DNA of 64,000 nt from Cymbidium sinense (GCA_021442155.1 CM038214.1:135818040-135882039), one strand, 5' to 3'; counted from the stretch's first letter, positions 1 to 12,054 are shown. Numbers and translations: made by a program. Notes: a model not told the origin generated them from the letters alone.

Positions 1-2570
1 ATTCACATCACTAGCTGCACCCTTTAAATTATGACTTCTCTTTAATGATTAATTTTTCTCTATTTGATGCCAACCCTTATCCTTATTTCTCTACGGTGCA
101 GTTATAAATTTTATTGTGTTTTTTATTTTTATTTTTATGTTATTTTAAAAATATGTTTGTTGAGTTTATTTTTTTAAATAAATAATTTTTTTTTAAAAAC
201 ACTCAAAATAAAATTTAAATATTTTAAAAATAATTATCACTTTCAAATATATTTTTTTAAAAACAAAATATTAAAAAATAAAATAAAATTGATCCCAAAC
301 CTCCCTATATTTCTATTCGGATTTTTAGCTCCTCCCAAAGAAGGTTCTGTGAGAGCACATGCTAGACCTTATTGTTGTCATCATGTTAGTCATTGATGAC
401 ACTCCACTTCAAAACTCCGTTCTCTTTTTTTTTTTCAAAATTTTAAACTAAACAACTTTAAATCATAATTAGCAAAATAAGGTTTTAAAAAAATTAAAAT
501 AAAGATCACTTCATAAGCGGGCGTTGGCTATTGTCTGCTGATCGGTCACCGTCTCTCCTAGGCGGCGGCTCCGCGATCCTTCTTCACATGACCGCTTTAT
601 CGTGATCAAGTTTTTGCCCACCACGCCCCTACTTATCGGCTGGCCGGATCACCGATTATAAGATATATTTTACCGTTTTTTATTTTTTTCAAAACAAATG
701 AGTAAAATGTGAATGTGATATGCATTTGTTGTATTTTTTTATGTTTGTGGGCTTTTCTTTAGGGGTGATGGATTAGTGGTAGAATATAAGAGGCAAATCC
801 ATGTCAAAAGGAGATTTTTTTCATTGATACTCTCCTAAAGTCTCTAAACTATAGAAGTTTCAAGGCTACTTCATTTCTCTAATCTTTACAACAAATTGGA
901 TCTTTATGATATATATGTTCTAGTTTAAGGGGGACTGTTTTCAAAAAATTTATCATATTAGAAATTTGCAATTATTCAAAATTTTGTCTTTAATCTATAA
1001 TATATCAACTGATTAAGGATATTCTAAGTTAATTTTATGCTACTTTATCTTCTTTTTATAGTAAAAGATATCAAGTATGGATATGTATGCTGAGCACAAA
1101 TACAAAGTAATGACTGACTCTAATTCTAGGCCACCTCGCTTTTTTTTTTTTTGGAAATAGAGTTAGTAGAATGACAAGACTTTAGTATCTTTGTTATATA
1201 ACCGAAATAATATGAAATTGAATTGTTATTAGTCAAAACTCACCAAATATGCCAGTCAATTGATTAATTTAAATTTATCTATTAAGTAATCTTTAATTAA
1301 CGCATGATTTTCCCTCAATCACTAGTTAGGTCGATGTGTAATAGTTAACTATTACTTAAGCTAATTAGTTGTTTAATTTAAACCCAATTGTGTTCCTTAA
1401 ATATGTTGATCCCTCAACTTCCAAATAATAACACAAATAGTTTACAATGATTAACATACTGAGTTTGACAACCAAATAATCTTCATTGTTTAAATCAGGA
1501 CAACCAAATATACTTTAGGCTTTTCTTTGGATATAGTATTTGTAGTAAATTTGGAGCCCTTTATGTTATTTACTATGGAGAATGGAGAAAGTGTATCAAA
1601 TAAGAGATTCAAATATGAAAAAAAATCAGCTATATGTCTAAACTCTTGATTTATAGTCTTGATTATTCTTAATATTCTACATTTATAAATTATTGATGTT
1701 TTCTCTTTCCCAAATGAGTAGTTATGTGTGCTAAATTCTGGATTTGTAGAATGTATTGCAAGTTTAAAATATATATTTTTTGTTGTGATTTCTTATGTTT
1801 AAAATATATAATTAGAAATTGAATTAATTATGTGAAGCTTGTGTAGAACCTAAAGAGACACATTTTAAATAGAATGCGACGTAGGTGAGATTTTGTTTAT
1901 TTTTGTATTTTTGAGATAAGTATGGGAGAAGCATAATTTTTCAATCATTAAACTTAACCTGTTTGGGTCATCTTTAAGAAGCATAATTTTTCAATCATTT
2001 CGTTAGTCAAATCTTTGAGTTTTTTTTTTTATTTTTTATGTTTGTAAGATGAAGATTAATTTAGCTAATTTAAACATGTTTGCTCTTGATTCCGCCTCAC
2101 ACACATATTTATCTCAAATATGAGTTCAGACACAGTATGTTTGGTGCTATATTATGGCAACCAACTTAGTGTTAGTGAGGATTTCTTCCCAACGTATAGT
2201 GGCGGAAAAAATCGTCCCATATTAATTTCAGCGTCGGTTAATTTTAGCGGCAAAATCGAATCATGTGGTCACTAAAGTTGATTACACGGTTAATTCGATA
2301 TGTAGGTTTTCCGGTAAAGTTTTATTACTACTAATTAAATGATGACGAAGTTTGTGAGTCGGTCATCAACGCAACAAGTGTACAACCTGTTGTCGTATAT
2401 GTTGAAATTGAAGATGATACCAACATAATTATCTGAAGAATTTACCAACCTGAAACTTTCTAACACCATATATCGCCAGAACCATATTATTGGTAAGTTG
2501 TTTGAACTATTTACACGTACATATTTTCATCTTAACCATATACACTACATTCAAATGCGCAGCACTGATG
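1..2570. other. AT-rich intergenic DNA, no gene seen
   Basis: No open reading frame, tRNA or recognisable repeat stands out. The stretch is AT-rich with many homopolymer runs. The one compositional exception is about 515-660, a GC-richer patch (GGCGGCGGCTCCGCG, GGCTGGCCGG) inside AT-rich DNA, which may be the remnant of an older insertion; nothing in it is coding. Confidence 0.6.
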
Positions 2571-4250
2571 AAATAAATAATTTGTTTTATGCAGGCCACC
2601 ATTCTCGAGGCTGTGTCGCATCTACTTATGTTCAGAGATTGGCCGGTAAATTGCCCACGGTTTATGGATGGACTACGAGTTGCTGGGTTGGACTGTGTTT
2701 CACAACTACAGTATCTCAAACTTGATCATCAATTGCTCACAGCCTTGGTTGAGTGTTGGTCACCGCAGACGAATACATTTCATTTGGCAGTTGGTGAGAT
2801 GGCATTACGTTACGGGGCGTTATGATTTTCGGTGTTGGATTGGCGTACTATTATAGGACCACCAGATTGGGGAGTGATGGCTATCTTGGGGATTGTTGCG
2901 ATGAGCTCATCGAGACATCCGATCCGGATATGATATACCATGATCCTACCACATGTTACATCGACATTCCGCATGGGGCAGCGTGGGACTATTTCAATGC
3001 TTGCGATGGACATTTTATAGGAATTCATATTTAGATCTACCAGTCTTGACTCGATGCGTATGCATCTGTTATATTGGTCGCCATATACGGTTGGAGATAC
3101 ATTTACGGTACTACCGCTAGATGATTTGAGCATGTTTAGAATACTCCATTGTTGGGGTTGACATCTATACGAGAGTTGAATGAGGCTACTAGCCAAAGCC
3201 GAACATGGCGGGATATGTCCCAATTATAGTGCAGTTGTGGGAGCATTGTGACCACATTAGAGGTACCCTTTCCATCGAGTTGGAGGTCGGCGTTGTGTGG
3301 AATGAGGGTCACATGAGGGAGATGACACTGCTCATGTTGAGTATCTGAGATATGATGGGTTCTTCTGAGTCAAGTATGAGTGACTGCATATTTGAATCAT
3401 TTTGTTATTGTTCTAATCTTAGTATGACACCTTAATATGATGTTGCAGGTGATATGGGAGCCTTTGCAATAGCACGAGTGGCGAGATATCTATTTTGCAT
3501 GAAATTTGGCTCGCTAGTGTGCCACTCGTTCGGAAGAGAATTGAGTAAACCTCGATCGTCCTTAGGGCAGGATCTATCCGAGGTGGCTCGCTATAGATTG
3601 CATTTCAAATCGATGGTGGGAAGGCGTTGATTGGGTTGAGTACCAGTTACATAACCGGTGGGAGGACATTCTGCGTTTCTAGATGCGGTTCCACCTAAGT
3701 TGACCCCGATTAGTGTCACATGAGGTATGGTTCAGGGCCTCTTGGGCTTATTCTCCTACCACTGCTATCTCGAGCTCACGGAGAGGCGATGGTGAGTACT
3801 GAAAAATTATAAGTTATTCAAATTTTGATATGTTATGCGAACTAAATTATATAATTGCTTCAACAACGGAGCATATCTTGGACACACAAGATATTTTTCC
3901 TTATTTTGGAGAGATATGGATACCGATTTTCGCATTTAATCAATACCTATGAGGAGATATGCAGAAACTATGAGGATATGCACATATCGAGCAGAGATAT
4001 AGAGATTGATGCGCAGTTCTTACCTTCTCTTCCCGCCACATATTGTAGGATTTGGCAGTCCATTATCTATACCGGTCGGTCCATACGCTATATATACTCC
4101 GTACCACTTATCGTGAAGCTATGTTCACCATTTCGGTCATGGCGGGCGGGCTATTCGTCCTCACCCACTACACATCGCGATACACGCGTAGTGTACCTAT
4201 CCCCTTTCAGGCGGGACCATCACAAGAGATAGCGATGTTACACCCTCGAT
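2570..4250 (+). pseudogene. Decayed plant-mobile-domain (PMD) transposon-derived gene
   Basis: Translations in shifting forward frames show pieces of the plant mobile domain found in MULE/retroelement-associated proteins and in MAIN-like plant proteins. About 2589-2805 reads LKLDHQLLTALVECW then TNTFHLAVGEM, matching the family pattern LDxxLITALVERW...TFHLPxGEMT. About 2900 reads LGDCCDEL in another frame, and about 3205-3260 reads GYVPIIVQLW, close to the family block with QLWxWE. From about 3450 to 4250 only faint resemblance remains. Stops and frameshifts separate all blocks, so it is a relic and makes no protein. An apparent GTAAG donor at 2491 and TATGCAG acceptor just before 2595 may be an old intron. 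Seen: the motifs. Known: the PMD family. Inferred: mobile origin. Confidence 0.6.
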
Positions 4251-4904
4251 GATAGAGAGGCCACCAACTCGGAGATGAAGTGCGGCATCCGAACACCATC
4301 AGACCGTCCTCGACGACCTCACGCAATACACTCGAGCGATACACTTTCACCACGAGGCACGCGCCGTTAGATATCCTTAGTTGTCCTTAGTTGTCATCTA
4401 TTCTTAGATCATCCGATAGCTTGATGTACACTACTCATTTGTTTTATATTTTCTATGTATCGCATATCGACCGCTTGTTTTCTATGTTACATATTTCAAG
4501 TTTAAGTTAATTGTATTTTTTCAGTGAAGTATCAGATATATTTTTTTGATATTTAACTCTCCTTTTTTAAAAATTTTGAAGAATTAGATAAGTTTAAATG
4601 AAAATATTTTACACAAGTAAATATCTAACTTTATATGTTAGATATGTAAATACATAAGAATGTGTGTGATATGTATGTAAATTCTTTTTTTTAAAAAAAA
4701 AAAATATTTTATGTGATGTTACTTAATTAAATACATAAAAATTGTATGTTATGTATGTAATTTTCAATTTTAAAAAATTTTGTTTTAGCCCATTAGACAG
4801 AGACTATTGATTGGTCGGCCGATCAGAATTACTCTATTTTCAATTTTAAGCCTATTTTATAATTACGATTTAAAATATGCTTAGTTTAAAATTTTTTATT
4901 TTTT

Positions 4905-5078
4905 TTAATGAGTATTCACCCAACACCCATCTTGTGGGTGGGATGTCATTGTGACTAATCCCAGAGCCTCTATATTCATCACGTGTGGATCACTTACTTT
5001 CCTACCTTAGGTATAAGCCTCCTCGCGGAGATTCAAACTCAATCCGGGGGTTCCACGCCACCGAGCTAAGAGGCGGTG
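4905..5078 (-). mobile_element. Probable tRNA-derived SINE
   Basis: Read on the minus strand, the 5' end carries an A-box-like TAGCTCGGTGG (5058-5068) and, 18 bases on, a B-box-like GAGTTTGAATCTC (5028-5040), the two internal RNA polymerase III promoter elements of a tRNA. About 115 bases of unrelated body follow, and the element ends in an A-rich tail (plus-strand T run 4890-4907). Length of about 175 bp and this order fit plant SINEs. I cannot assign a SINE family or see a target duplication. Confidence 0.5.
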
Positions 5079-6129
5079 TTTCTCTTTGGATTCATATTAT
5101 CCAAAAAAAAAAAACAAATTTTACAAAACCAGTTAAATGCAAAGATCTCTAACATTGGATATTGTGAGAAGCCGAGCCTTGCAAGCTAACTAGCAGTAAC
5201 AGTAGGCAAGATTATTGTAGTAGCATATACAAGGTTCTAAGACGAAACCACTAGCAGCAAAATCATTTACTATTTCTGCTCAAATCTTAACAAGATTCAT
5301 ATGAGTCTTCAACTCTTGACATAAATCTGGAGCCTTTGCATAATGCAGGGACTAAGTAATTTTCTTCTGGACGATTATGGAAATTTAATGCCAGTGGACA
5401 AAGATGAAGAAGAAGCGCCAGTGTAAAGAAATGAGACTGGGAGGGGAGGGAAGCAATGAGGTCGACGCAAATGCTCATATGCCGCGAGAGAATAGTACTC
5501 CTATCCTTGTGCTTGAACTTCAAAGCACTGCTCTTAACTTGTATGGAATCAAGTGTAAAGAAACTATGTAGTGTGAGATCATATCATATCAAAGTACCCT
5601 TAATATGAGACTGTTAAAATGGAGTACAAAATTTTGCCTGTTTTGAAAAGTCTAATAAAGCCCTAGTGATACTAATATGAGTTGCATAAGTAAGATATAA
5701 AATTACAGTTTGAGTCTAAATTAGATGATCAAGAGTGTTGGGCGACTATCATCTTCATTCAATAAGAAACCTACAATCATCTATTAAACTGAGTTGGCTA
5801 GATCTCTTAGAGGTGCTAAGATTATACCCAATGGTGGATTTAGAGGTCCCTCACATGCCTCATCTTAAAAGTTTAATTATACGAAAATCTCTTCAATATT
5901 TTATGTTTTTAATAATAAACATCCAATATGCACACATATAATTAAAAAAAAAATCAGTTTATGTATATTAAAAAAATTAAATTTTATCATTAATAATTAT
6001 GATAATCCTAAAGCTAAATTGCTTAGAATAATATTATTATTTGACAATCTAAAACCTTTTTTTTTAATTAAAATACATCAAAAAAGTCAAAGAAATGTAA
6101 ACAATAGATCTTAAATACAAACATAGAGA
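5079..6129. other. No confident gene; small gene-like islands
   Basis: Two islands have less biased composition. 5287-5523 is open for 78 codons on the minus strand and matches nothing I recognise. 5735-5941 is open for 68 codons on the plus strand and contains EVLRLYPM then PHMPHLKSLII, which has leucine spacing like a decayed NBS-LRR repeat. That resemblance is weak and rests on a single stretch. The rest, notably 5940-6129, is simple AT-rich sequence. Confidence 0.3.
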
Positions 6130-6560
6130 TGAGAATACAATAACAACAATAATAACATATCTTTATCCTTATAATCAACCATGGATCCATGAATCCTTCA
6201 TCTCCATTGTCTTATCATGTATTTAATTCTCATTTAATTCAAATATTTTTTATACATCTATCTTTTATCACTACCTCTTAACATAAAACAAATCTAATAT
6301 ATCTAAACAATGACACTTTATATATCTAGGCATTTCTCTAATCTTATTATTAATTAATACTTTTTCTGAATATACTCATTTCGCATTTTATCTCTAAGAG
6401 TAAAGTCACTCATTTACTTGAACATCCTCATCTCTATAACACTTAACTTAATCTTATACTTCTTTTTTTATTAGCCAACACCATAAATCATTACAGATCT
6501 TACCATCATCTTATAAAATTTTACCTTAAATTTATAATATGCATGAAATCAATTTTGCAT
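6130..6560 (-). pseudogene. Decayed RTE-clade LINE, C-terminal end of ORF2
   Basis: The minus strand encodes, in broken frames, the C-terminal region typical of plant RTE-type LINE ORF2 proteins: KFYKMMVRSVMIYG (6481-6524; family pattern KFYRTAIRPAMLYG), then KLSVIEMRMFK (6418-6450; family KMSVAEMRMLRWM), then DKMRNEYIQKK (6365-6398; family DRIRNExIREKVG). The order and spacing of three blocks are right. In-frame stops follow the first and second blocks. It lies just 3' of the NAC gene, in the same orientation, and is inactive. Confidence 0.75.
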
Positions 6561-6799
6561 CTAATAATTTGGCCATAGGGGAGCACAGATAATTGAGATT
6601 AATTGCGATAAGTTAGCCACATACAAACCCTACCCACCAGTAGAAAATAAAAAACCCCTCTACCAATACTTTTTAACGATGAAGCCACCGAGTTAAGCAC
6701 TCGATCTAGTCTACACTTTGCGCTGAAATCAAAACACAAACACACGCCGCATCAAATCCTCCGGGGCCTCCAACCAGGGACAATTTAGTCCTACCCAAC
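6561..6799 (-). other. Presumed 3' UTR and downstream flank of the NAC gene
   Basis: No coding potential. By position it should hold the 3' UTR and poly(A) site of the minus-strand NAC gene that stops at 6800. I see no unambiguous AATAAA on the minus strand close to the stop codon, so the transcript end cannot be placed. Confidence 0.35.
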
Positions 6800-8470
6800 T
6801 CAAAAATTCAACATGCAATCCAATTCGGTGTTTCCCGCCTTCCGATCAAGATCGAACGGCCAGGATCCCCCGACGTTCATGTCGTCGCCGGTCCTCTGCA
6901 CGCTCGCCGGCGGCACGAATGCCGAGAGAAAGAACGGAAGCTGGAGGTTGGAAAAGGCCGGCGAAGCGCATGGGATTTGCATGGCGGCCGGGAAGTGACT
7001 TCCGGCGGGAGTGGAAGTGGCGCAAGTGGAGAAGCAGGGTACGTGATCCCTCTCGACGCTGTTGTAGGAGATATCGCTGCCGCACGTGGATCCGCCGGCG
7101 GTGGCTCCGTAGTAAGAGGTGGCGATGCCGGTGCGGCTTTTCTTAACGCCGGCGGTCTTATGGAACACCCTGGAGATCACCCATTCATCCTGCGTCGTGC
7201 ATGAATGCAAATCAGCAGAATGACAATCACCCTTTATAAAAATTCCAGAATCCTACAAATTCACAAAGCTTTATACTCTCTTAATATGGACTTAAACTAA
7301 TCATGTGAATTCATTTAGGTTCGTTCGAATCAACGAGCTTTTTGGTGAAAATTAATAAAAATTAATAACTTATTAAAAAAAAGTATATATAACATTAATT
7401 TCAACATAAATCAAATAATTATTAAACTCTTTCTAATATAATTTATATCCGAATATGTTGATAAATTTTTGAAAGATTTATATACATATCACACAATTCT
7501 TATGCATTTACATATTTAAAAAATTACATATAAGGATAAAAAATAAATATAGAAAATATAATTCTTAAAATTAAAACATGGTTAAAAAAATTATTATTAT
7601 TTGTTTTCTGAATATATTTAAATGTTCTAATTTTAGGCGTTTATTTGTATATTTAATTATAAAAATATTTTAATACAGCCTGATACAAATTTCTCTCATT
7701 CAATGTTATTTATTTACATATTTTATAATAAATCTTTATTTCACTAAGAATATTTTAATATCTAACTTAAGTGAAAATAAATACGTAAAAAATATACTTA
7801 TGTTAAATAAACTTATATTAATAGTATTTTTTATATCATCTAAAGGTTAAAATGATATACAAATAAATATCTCCTCGGATGTCATTGGAAAATTCAATGA
7901 TATTGGAAATAGCTTGCATTACCTTCGAAGATCCAGCTACGAAGTGATAAGCAAACTTGCCCTCCAATCTATACTCATGCATGACCCAATTGCTCTTCTC
8001 TCCCTTAGGCGCCCTCCCCCTGTAAAAGACCAGAGTCTTCTTCATCCCTACCAGAAACCCACTCCTTGAGCTGTAAATCTCCCTGTCTTTCCCTGTTGCC
8101 TTCCAGTACCCAGCCTCAGTAGCTCTGTTCGTTCTAAGCCCGGTTGGATACTTTCTATCTCGCAGGCTGAAGAAATACCATTCCTTCTCTCCCATCTTCG
8201 ACTTGGCTGCTCGAATGAGTGAAAAAAGGTCAACTTGGTTCAAACTTGTCAGAAAATCACAGAATAAAGTTATAAAGGTTTTGAACCTGGGAGCTCCCAT
8301 GGCTCACATTTGTTGAGATCAATCTCTGTTATTGCTCTGCTTGTGAAGTTGCAGTCGAGGACTTTCTTGAGGAGGTAATGAATGATGAGCTCTTCATCAG
8401 TTGGGTGGAAACGAAAACCAGGCGGGAGCTGGGCTTCCTTGTTGTGGAAATGGAGGTTTAAGTTTTCCAT
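6800..8470 (-). CDS. CUC2: NAM/CUC2-clade NAC transcription factor, three exons, 285 aa
   Basis: Nuclear DNA-binding protein of the NAM/CUC1/CUC2 clade, which sets organ boundaries and starts shoot meristems. Exons by splice signals: 8470-8287 (donor CAG|GT), 8206-7923 (acceptor GAGCAG|CC, donor AAG|GTAATG) and 7189-6800 (acceptor GACGCAG|GATG). Introns are 80 and 733 bp, at the family's usual points; the frame stays open. NAC subdomains: [15 protein letters not shown] (residues 15-28), B with [11 protein letters not shown] (51-61), C from [20 protein letters not shown] (66-85) through [14 protein letters not shown] with [17 protein letters not shown] and [23 protein letters not shown] (157-165). 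The C-terminal part is shorter than in Arabidopsis CUC2 and ends ELDCMLNF, where relatives often have a tryptophan near that point. Residues 204-211 (DHVPCFST) are encoded by the miR164 site. A second acceptor 3 bp upstream would add one alanine. CUC1 or a close paralogue is possible; CUC3 is unlikely because it lacks the miR164 site. Confidence 0.93.
7027..7047 (-). promoter_or_regulatory. miR164 target site in NAC exon 3
   Basis: The plus strand here matches the conserved miR164 sequence at 18 of 21 positions: positions 1-13 and 15-19 of the microRNA agree, with a C-to-T difference at 14 and two at the 3' end. The minus-strand mRNA would therefore pair fully through the seed and the cleavage site between positions 10 and 11. 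The site encodes DHVPCFST, the location where CUC1, CUC2 and NAC1 relatives carry theirs. Post-transcriptional repression by miR164 is inferred. Confidence 0.88.
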
Positions 8471-8496
8471 TTGAACTGGAGATTAGCTTTCCTGAT

Positions 8497-8615
8497 CTGA
8501 AAGAAGGAAATTCTATTATCGGAAACCACATTGGAAGGTTCGATTTTGAAAGAAATATTGGGAGGAGGATTAAGAAGAAAGCTTTGGCGATGTAGAAGGA
8601 TTAGGATTAGCTTAC
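8497..8615 (-). other. Predicted 5' UTR intron of the NAC gene
   Basis: On the minus strand a strong donor CCCAG|GTAAGC sits at 8616/8615 and a pyrimidine-led acceptor TTCCTTCTTTCAG ends at 8497. The 119-bp span is T-rich for an exon and has normal plant intron size, leaving 26 bases of leader before the start codon at 8470. There is no transcript evidence. Confidence 0.5.
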
Positions 8616-8811
8616 CTGGGGAAGATGAAGGCCTCTGTTTTAGAGAGCAAGGAAGCAGAAATGGGGAGATGGAAACAGAGGAGAGGGAGAATGGAAGAGT
8701 TTGAAGTTGGAAATGGACTTCAGGAAAATGGAACAGTCTATATGGAGGGCTTGTAGTTTAAATGGACTAGTCGACTACAAGAAAGCAATAGTCTCTCATT
8801 TTTCTCACCAA

Positions 8812-8820
<9 letters not shown>

Positions 8821-8859
<39 letters not shown>
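8821..8859. repeat. (TC/GA)19 microsatellite upstream of the NAC gene
   Basis: Nineteen uninterrupted TC dinucleotides on the plus strand, which are GA on the NAC coding strand, 351-389 bp upstream of its start codon. A CTCGCTCGC stretch adjoins it. GA tracts near plant developmental genes can be bound by BASIC PENTACYSTEINE (GAGA-binding) proteins. The site is probably in the leader or core promoter. Confidence 0.9.
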
Positions 8860-8863
<4 letters not shown>

Positions 8864-9250
8864 TGTTTCTTATTCCTTTGCTGTGCTCTGATTCAGGACA
8901 GAGTAGCAGCAGTAATGATGTTATGTCTATACTAGAGGAATAGAGAAGCTGTGCAGGTAAGCTCTCTCTCATTGGAGAGACAGAGAAGGAGCAGAACGTA
9001 GATTAAGAGAGGAAGGGGGTAGAAGAAAGAATAAAGAGAGAAGAGGCAGAGGCAGTAGTGGGGATTTGAGGTGATCTTCCAGCAGATAAAGCCTGACTCG
9101 TATCTCCATATGTCAGAAAAACAGTACAAATTGATTAAATCATACGACAGATTCCATCACATCACACCTACACCCATGGCTTCTCTCTTTTTCTGGACTC
9201 CATTTTCGCTGGGAGGAGTAGCAGAGGTTTCCTTTATATTTTTAACAATT
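8860..9250 (-). promoter_or_regulatory. Presumed upstream region of the NAC gene
   Basis: Moderate-GC, purine-rich on the plus strand (8941-9070), with no competing gene. It lies directly upstream of the minus-strand NAC gene and ends where composition drops to AT-rich repeat DNA at about 9250. I see no decisive TATA box, so the transcription start is not placed. Confidence 0.35.
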
Positions 9251-9275
9251 AAATTAATTTAATGATAAACTCGCG

Positions 9276-9283
<8 letters not shown>

Positions 9284-9312
<29 letters not shown>
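9284..9312. repeat. (AT)n microsatellite
   Basis: Strictly alternating A and T over 29 bases at the boundary between the NAC upstream region and AT-rich intergenic DNA. Confidence 0.9.
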
Positions 9313-9316
<4 letters not shown>

Positions 9317-10510
9317 AAAATTATTAAATTAAATTTTATATCTAATATATTAAAAATATATAAAATCAATTATTTTAAAATCAATTCTCTTATTATAATA
9401 AAAATAAATTTAAAATAATTTTTTGATTAAAGATAAGCACTTAATTATTTCAAAAAAAATATTTGTTAAGAATTTAAGAATCTCTTATTTAATTTATTTT
9501 AAATGTATTTTGAATCTATTCAAATTTAGAATGTATTATCATAAGATCATTATTTGCCCTCCCAGGATTCGTTTATCTTACTCTCCCTTATCATAGAACT
9601 CCATGAACTCTTTCAATCACTATAGCCTTTGACAATCATCACAATCTCTAGTTCTATCCTCTCTTCATGATAAACTCAAATACTTATGTATTCATCATAA
9701 TTCAAACTCATTTTCTTCGAAAGCTAAGCAAGGCTTCAACCAACTAATTGCTATCCTCAAACTCTTATTACATTGACTACATATCCTAGGTTTAGTTTTC
9801 AAATAAAAAAAATTAGATAAAATCATAAATAAGCGAATTCTAAATGCTTATAATTAAGAAAAAAATACCTCTGCAATTTATTTTATAATAAATTTATTAA
9901 TTTGAGTATTTCAAGTACTGTATATTATATTTTGTTTAAAATATATTTGAATTGTAAATATTGATGAACAACTCAAATGACTCTAGAAGAGAAAAAAACG
10001 GAATTGCCCTTATCAATAACATATTAAAGGTGATTTCTTATACTCTTGGTAATAGACAAAATGGAAAAGTTAAACCTACTAGGTTGGCACCAAATAGTAG
10101 AATGATGAAGCTCAAGTCATTTGGAAAAGTAACACAAGTTACATATATAATTTCAAATCACATTGGCATGAACATTTTGTTATGGCACTCTATTGAGAGA
10201 AGGTTAATTCCCCCTTGTACTCTAGAAGAGAAGTAATTTCCCAGGAGATAGGTGCAACTTTTTATCAATAATCTTTTCATGAAAAAGAACATAACATAAG
10301 CATTGCTACAAGTTTTTTATAATGAATTTAAGGAAGTAGATAACTCTCAATCAATATGTAGTAGTATTGTAAAATAAATAAAAAAATATTCAAATTTATT
10401 ATCTCATAGTAATGGACAAAGATATAACATTCTAATTCTCTAATTTAAATGTGAGTTTAGAAATAAGAAGCATAAGTGATTGAAAATAAGAAAGCTTAAT
10501 CCTACCCAAA
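9313..10510. other. AT-rich intergenic DNA, no supported gene
   Basis: 9961-10236 is open for 91 codons on the plus strand, but its lysine- and asparagine-rich translation matches no family I know and it has no visible promoter or splice context. The remainder is AT-rich with no recognised motif. Confidence 0.45.
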
Positions 10511-10571
10511 TGTCAAAAGATCATCAACATAAAGCGAGTGAGAAAGAGGAGAATAGCTAATAAGAAAATCA
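10511..10571 (-). pseudogene. Possible LINE reverse-transcriptase YVDD segment
   Basis: The minus strand reads ISYSPLSHSLYVDDLLTFG with no stop, resembling the LINE pattern ISHLLYADDLLIFG that holds the catalytic Asp-Asp. It directly abuts the start of element E0. The earlier LINE motifs lie on the other side of E0 at 17412-17830, in the same orientation and the right order, so E0 may have split one LINE. The next residues do not match LINEs, and a YVDD motif also occurs in copia elements, so this call is tentative. Confidence 0.4.
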
Positions 10572-11640
10572 TGTTAACCTCACTTTTGGAGTGAGCTCTC
10601 AACTTCCTCATCATAGATATAGGATTCTTATAGACACTAAGAGTTCCTTAGTCTTAAGACACTAGTGATTAGGTGAACACTTAACCTAATCCTGGAGGCT
10701 TAGAAGAGTTGGTCATAGGGATAGGTTGTGCTTAGCGATTTAGGAGGACTTGCCTACCCTATAGTCTAAACTCAATCCTTGCTTCCTTCTTCCAAACCAA
10801 ACCCCAAATTCAAATCCAAATTTCAAAATCAAATCCAACTATCAAATGATTGAAACCCATCAAATTCAAACTCCAAATCTCTTCCTAAGCCCTTTGAGTT
10901 TATCTTATGGACTTAGCCCTAACCAAATTCAAATCAACCCCGATCAAATTGATTTTCTCAATTATCAAATTCAATCTCAAATCAAATTCTAAATTATAAA
11001 TCAATTCCAAACTCCAAATGATTGAAACCCAAATCAAATCAAATTCTTAATTTTAACACTTTTAGCCAAATTCTTGAACTTGGCTAAATGATACCAAATC
11101 AATTCAAAACTCATGGATTCCTTCATGATTCAATCATTTCTACAATCATTGACCCAAATATAAATATAAACCACCATTCTCAAACCAAATCCAAGCTAAC
11201 CCAAATCAAACCTAAGTTAGCTCTTTTTACATGAAATTGTCATTTGAATCAAAACTCATTTGTCTCCAAATCAATTACAATTGAATTTATATTTCAATCA
11301 TAGGGTCATGTGAGTTCAACTAAACTCAAATCAAGCTATGATCAAGCCAATTGACCCATTTAGACTCACTTGACCCAAAATAACCGAAAGGACCTTTTTA
11401 AGCCAAGTTCTAATCCAACCCAAAGTGGATTGAACTAAGCCCATCCAAACCTCACAACATAACCAACAACCACCCTAGGGTGATCAATTTCCTTAAATTG
11501 GGTCAAACCAAGTCAAAACTAGCATTTGATCAAGTCAACATTTAGCCAAATGAAACCCAAATTAGCCAAAATTCATTATATGCCAAATTGATTAAAACCT
11601 TTGATTCAAACCCACTCAATGATTAAACATGACCAAACCT

Positions 11641-12000
11641 TCACTTGAGCCAAACCAAGCATAATTGGTCATTTGACCCAAATTGACCTAAAGAGACAAA
11701 TGGGTCAAATCATGATTTGATTCAAATTGATTGTAATGGCTCAGTTCATTCCAAATTGATTATTGAACTTGTCCAAAGCTATAATTGAGCCCAAGTTGAT
11801 CAATTGGTCAACTTGACCCAACCTAAATTGACCTAAAGGTCAAATTAGCCAAAATCTAAATTAAATCCAAATTAAATCTAAATTAAACCAAACCAAGACC
11901 TATAATCATTTTCAATTAGCCCATTGAACTTGACCACATACTAATTTTGGTCAAATTGGTCAAATTCATCAACTTGACCCATTTGACCTATATGAACCCA
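11641..12000. repeat. W-box-dense (TTGACC/GGTCAA) part of the E0 U3-like block
   Basis: In these 360 bp I count seven TTGACC on the plus strand and about five GGTCAA (TTGACC on the minus strand), against about 0.2 expected for random sequence. They sit in degenerate repeats of the type AAATTGACCYAAA. TTGACC contains the core of the plant WRKY-binding W box. The same block occurs in every other copy. Confidence 0.8.
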
Positions 12001-12054
12001 AATGAGCCATAATCAAATTTAAAGCAAATTCAATCAAACTAATGACACTAACAC

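Noticed and set aside
3855..4232. 125-codon open frame, plus strand
   Set aside because: It falls at the decayed 3' end of the PMD relic and has no recognisable domain; best read as chance openness in degraded sequence.
5735..5941. Leucine-spaced frame resembling an NBS-LRR repeat
   Set aside because: There is only one short stretch, with no neighbouring LRR units and no NB-ARC motif; too little to call a resistance-gene relic.
9961..10236. 91-codon open frame, plus strand
   Set aside because: No known domain, a lysine/asparagine-rich translation typical of AT-rich non-coding DNA, and no promoter or splice context.
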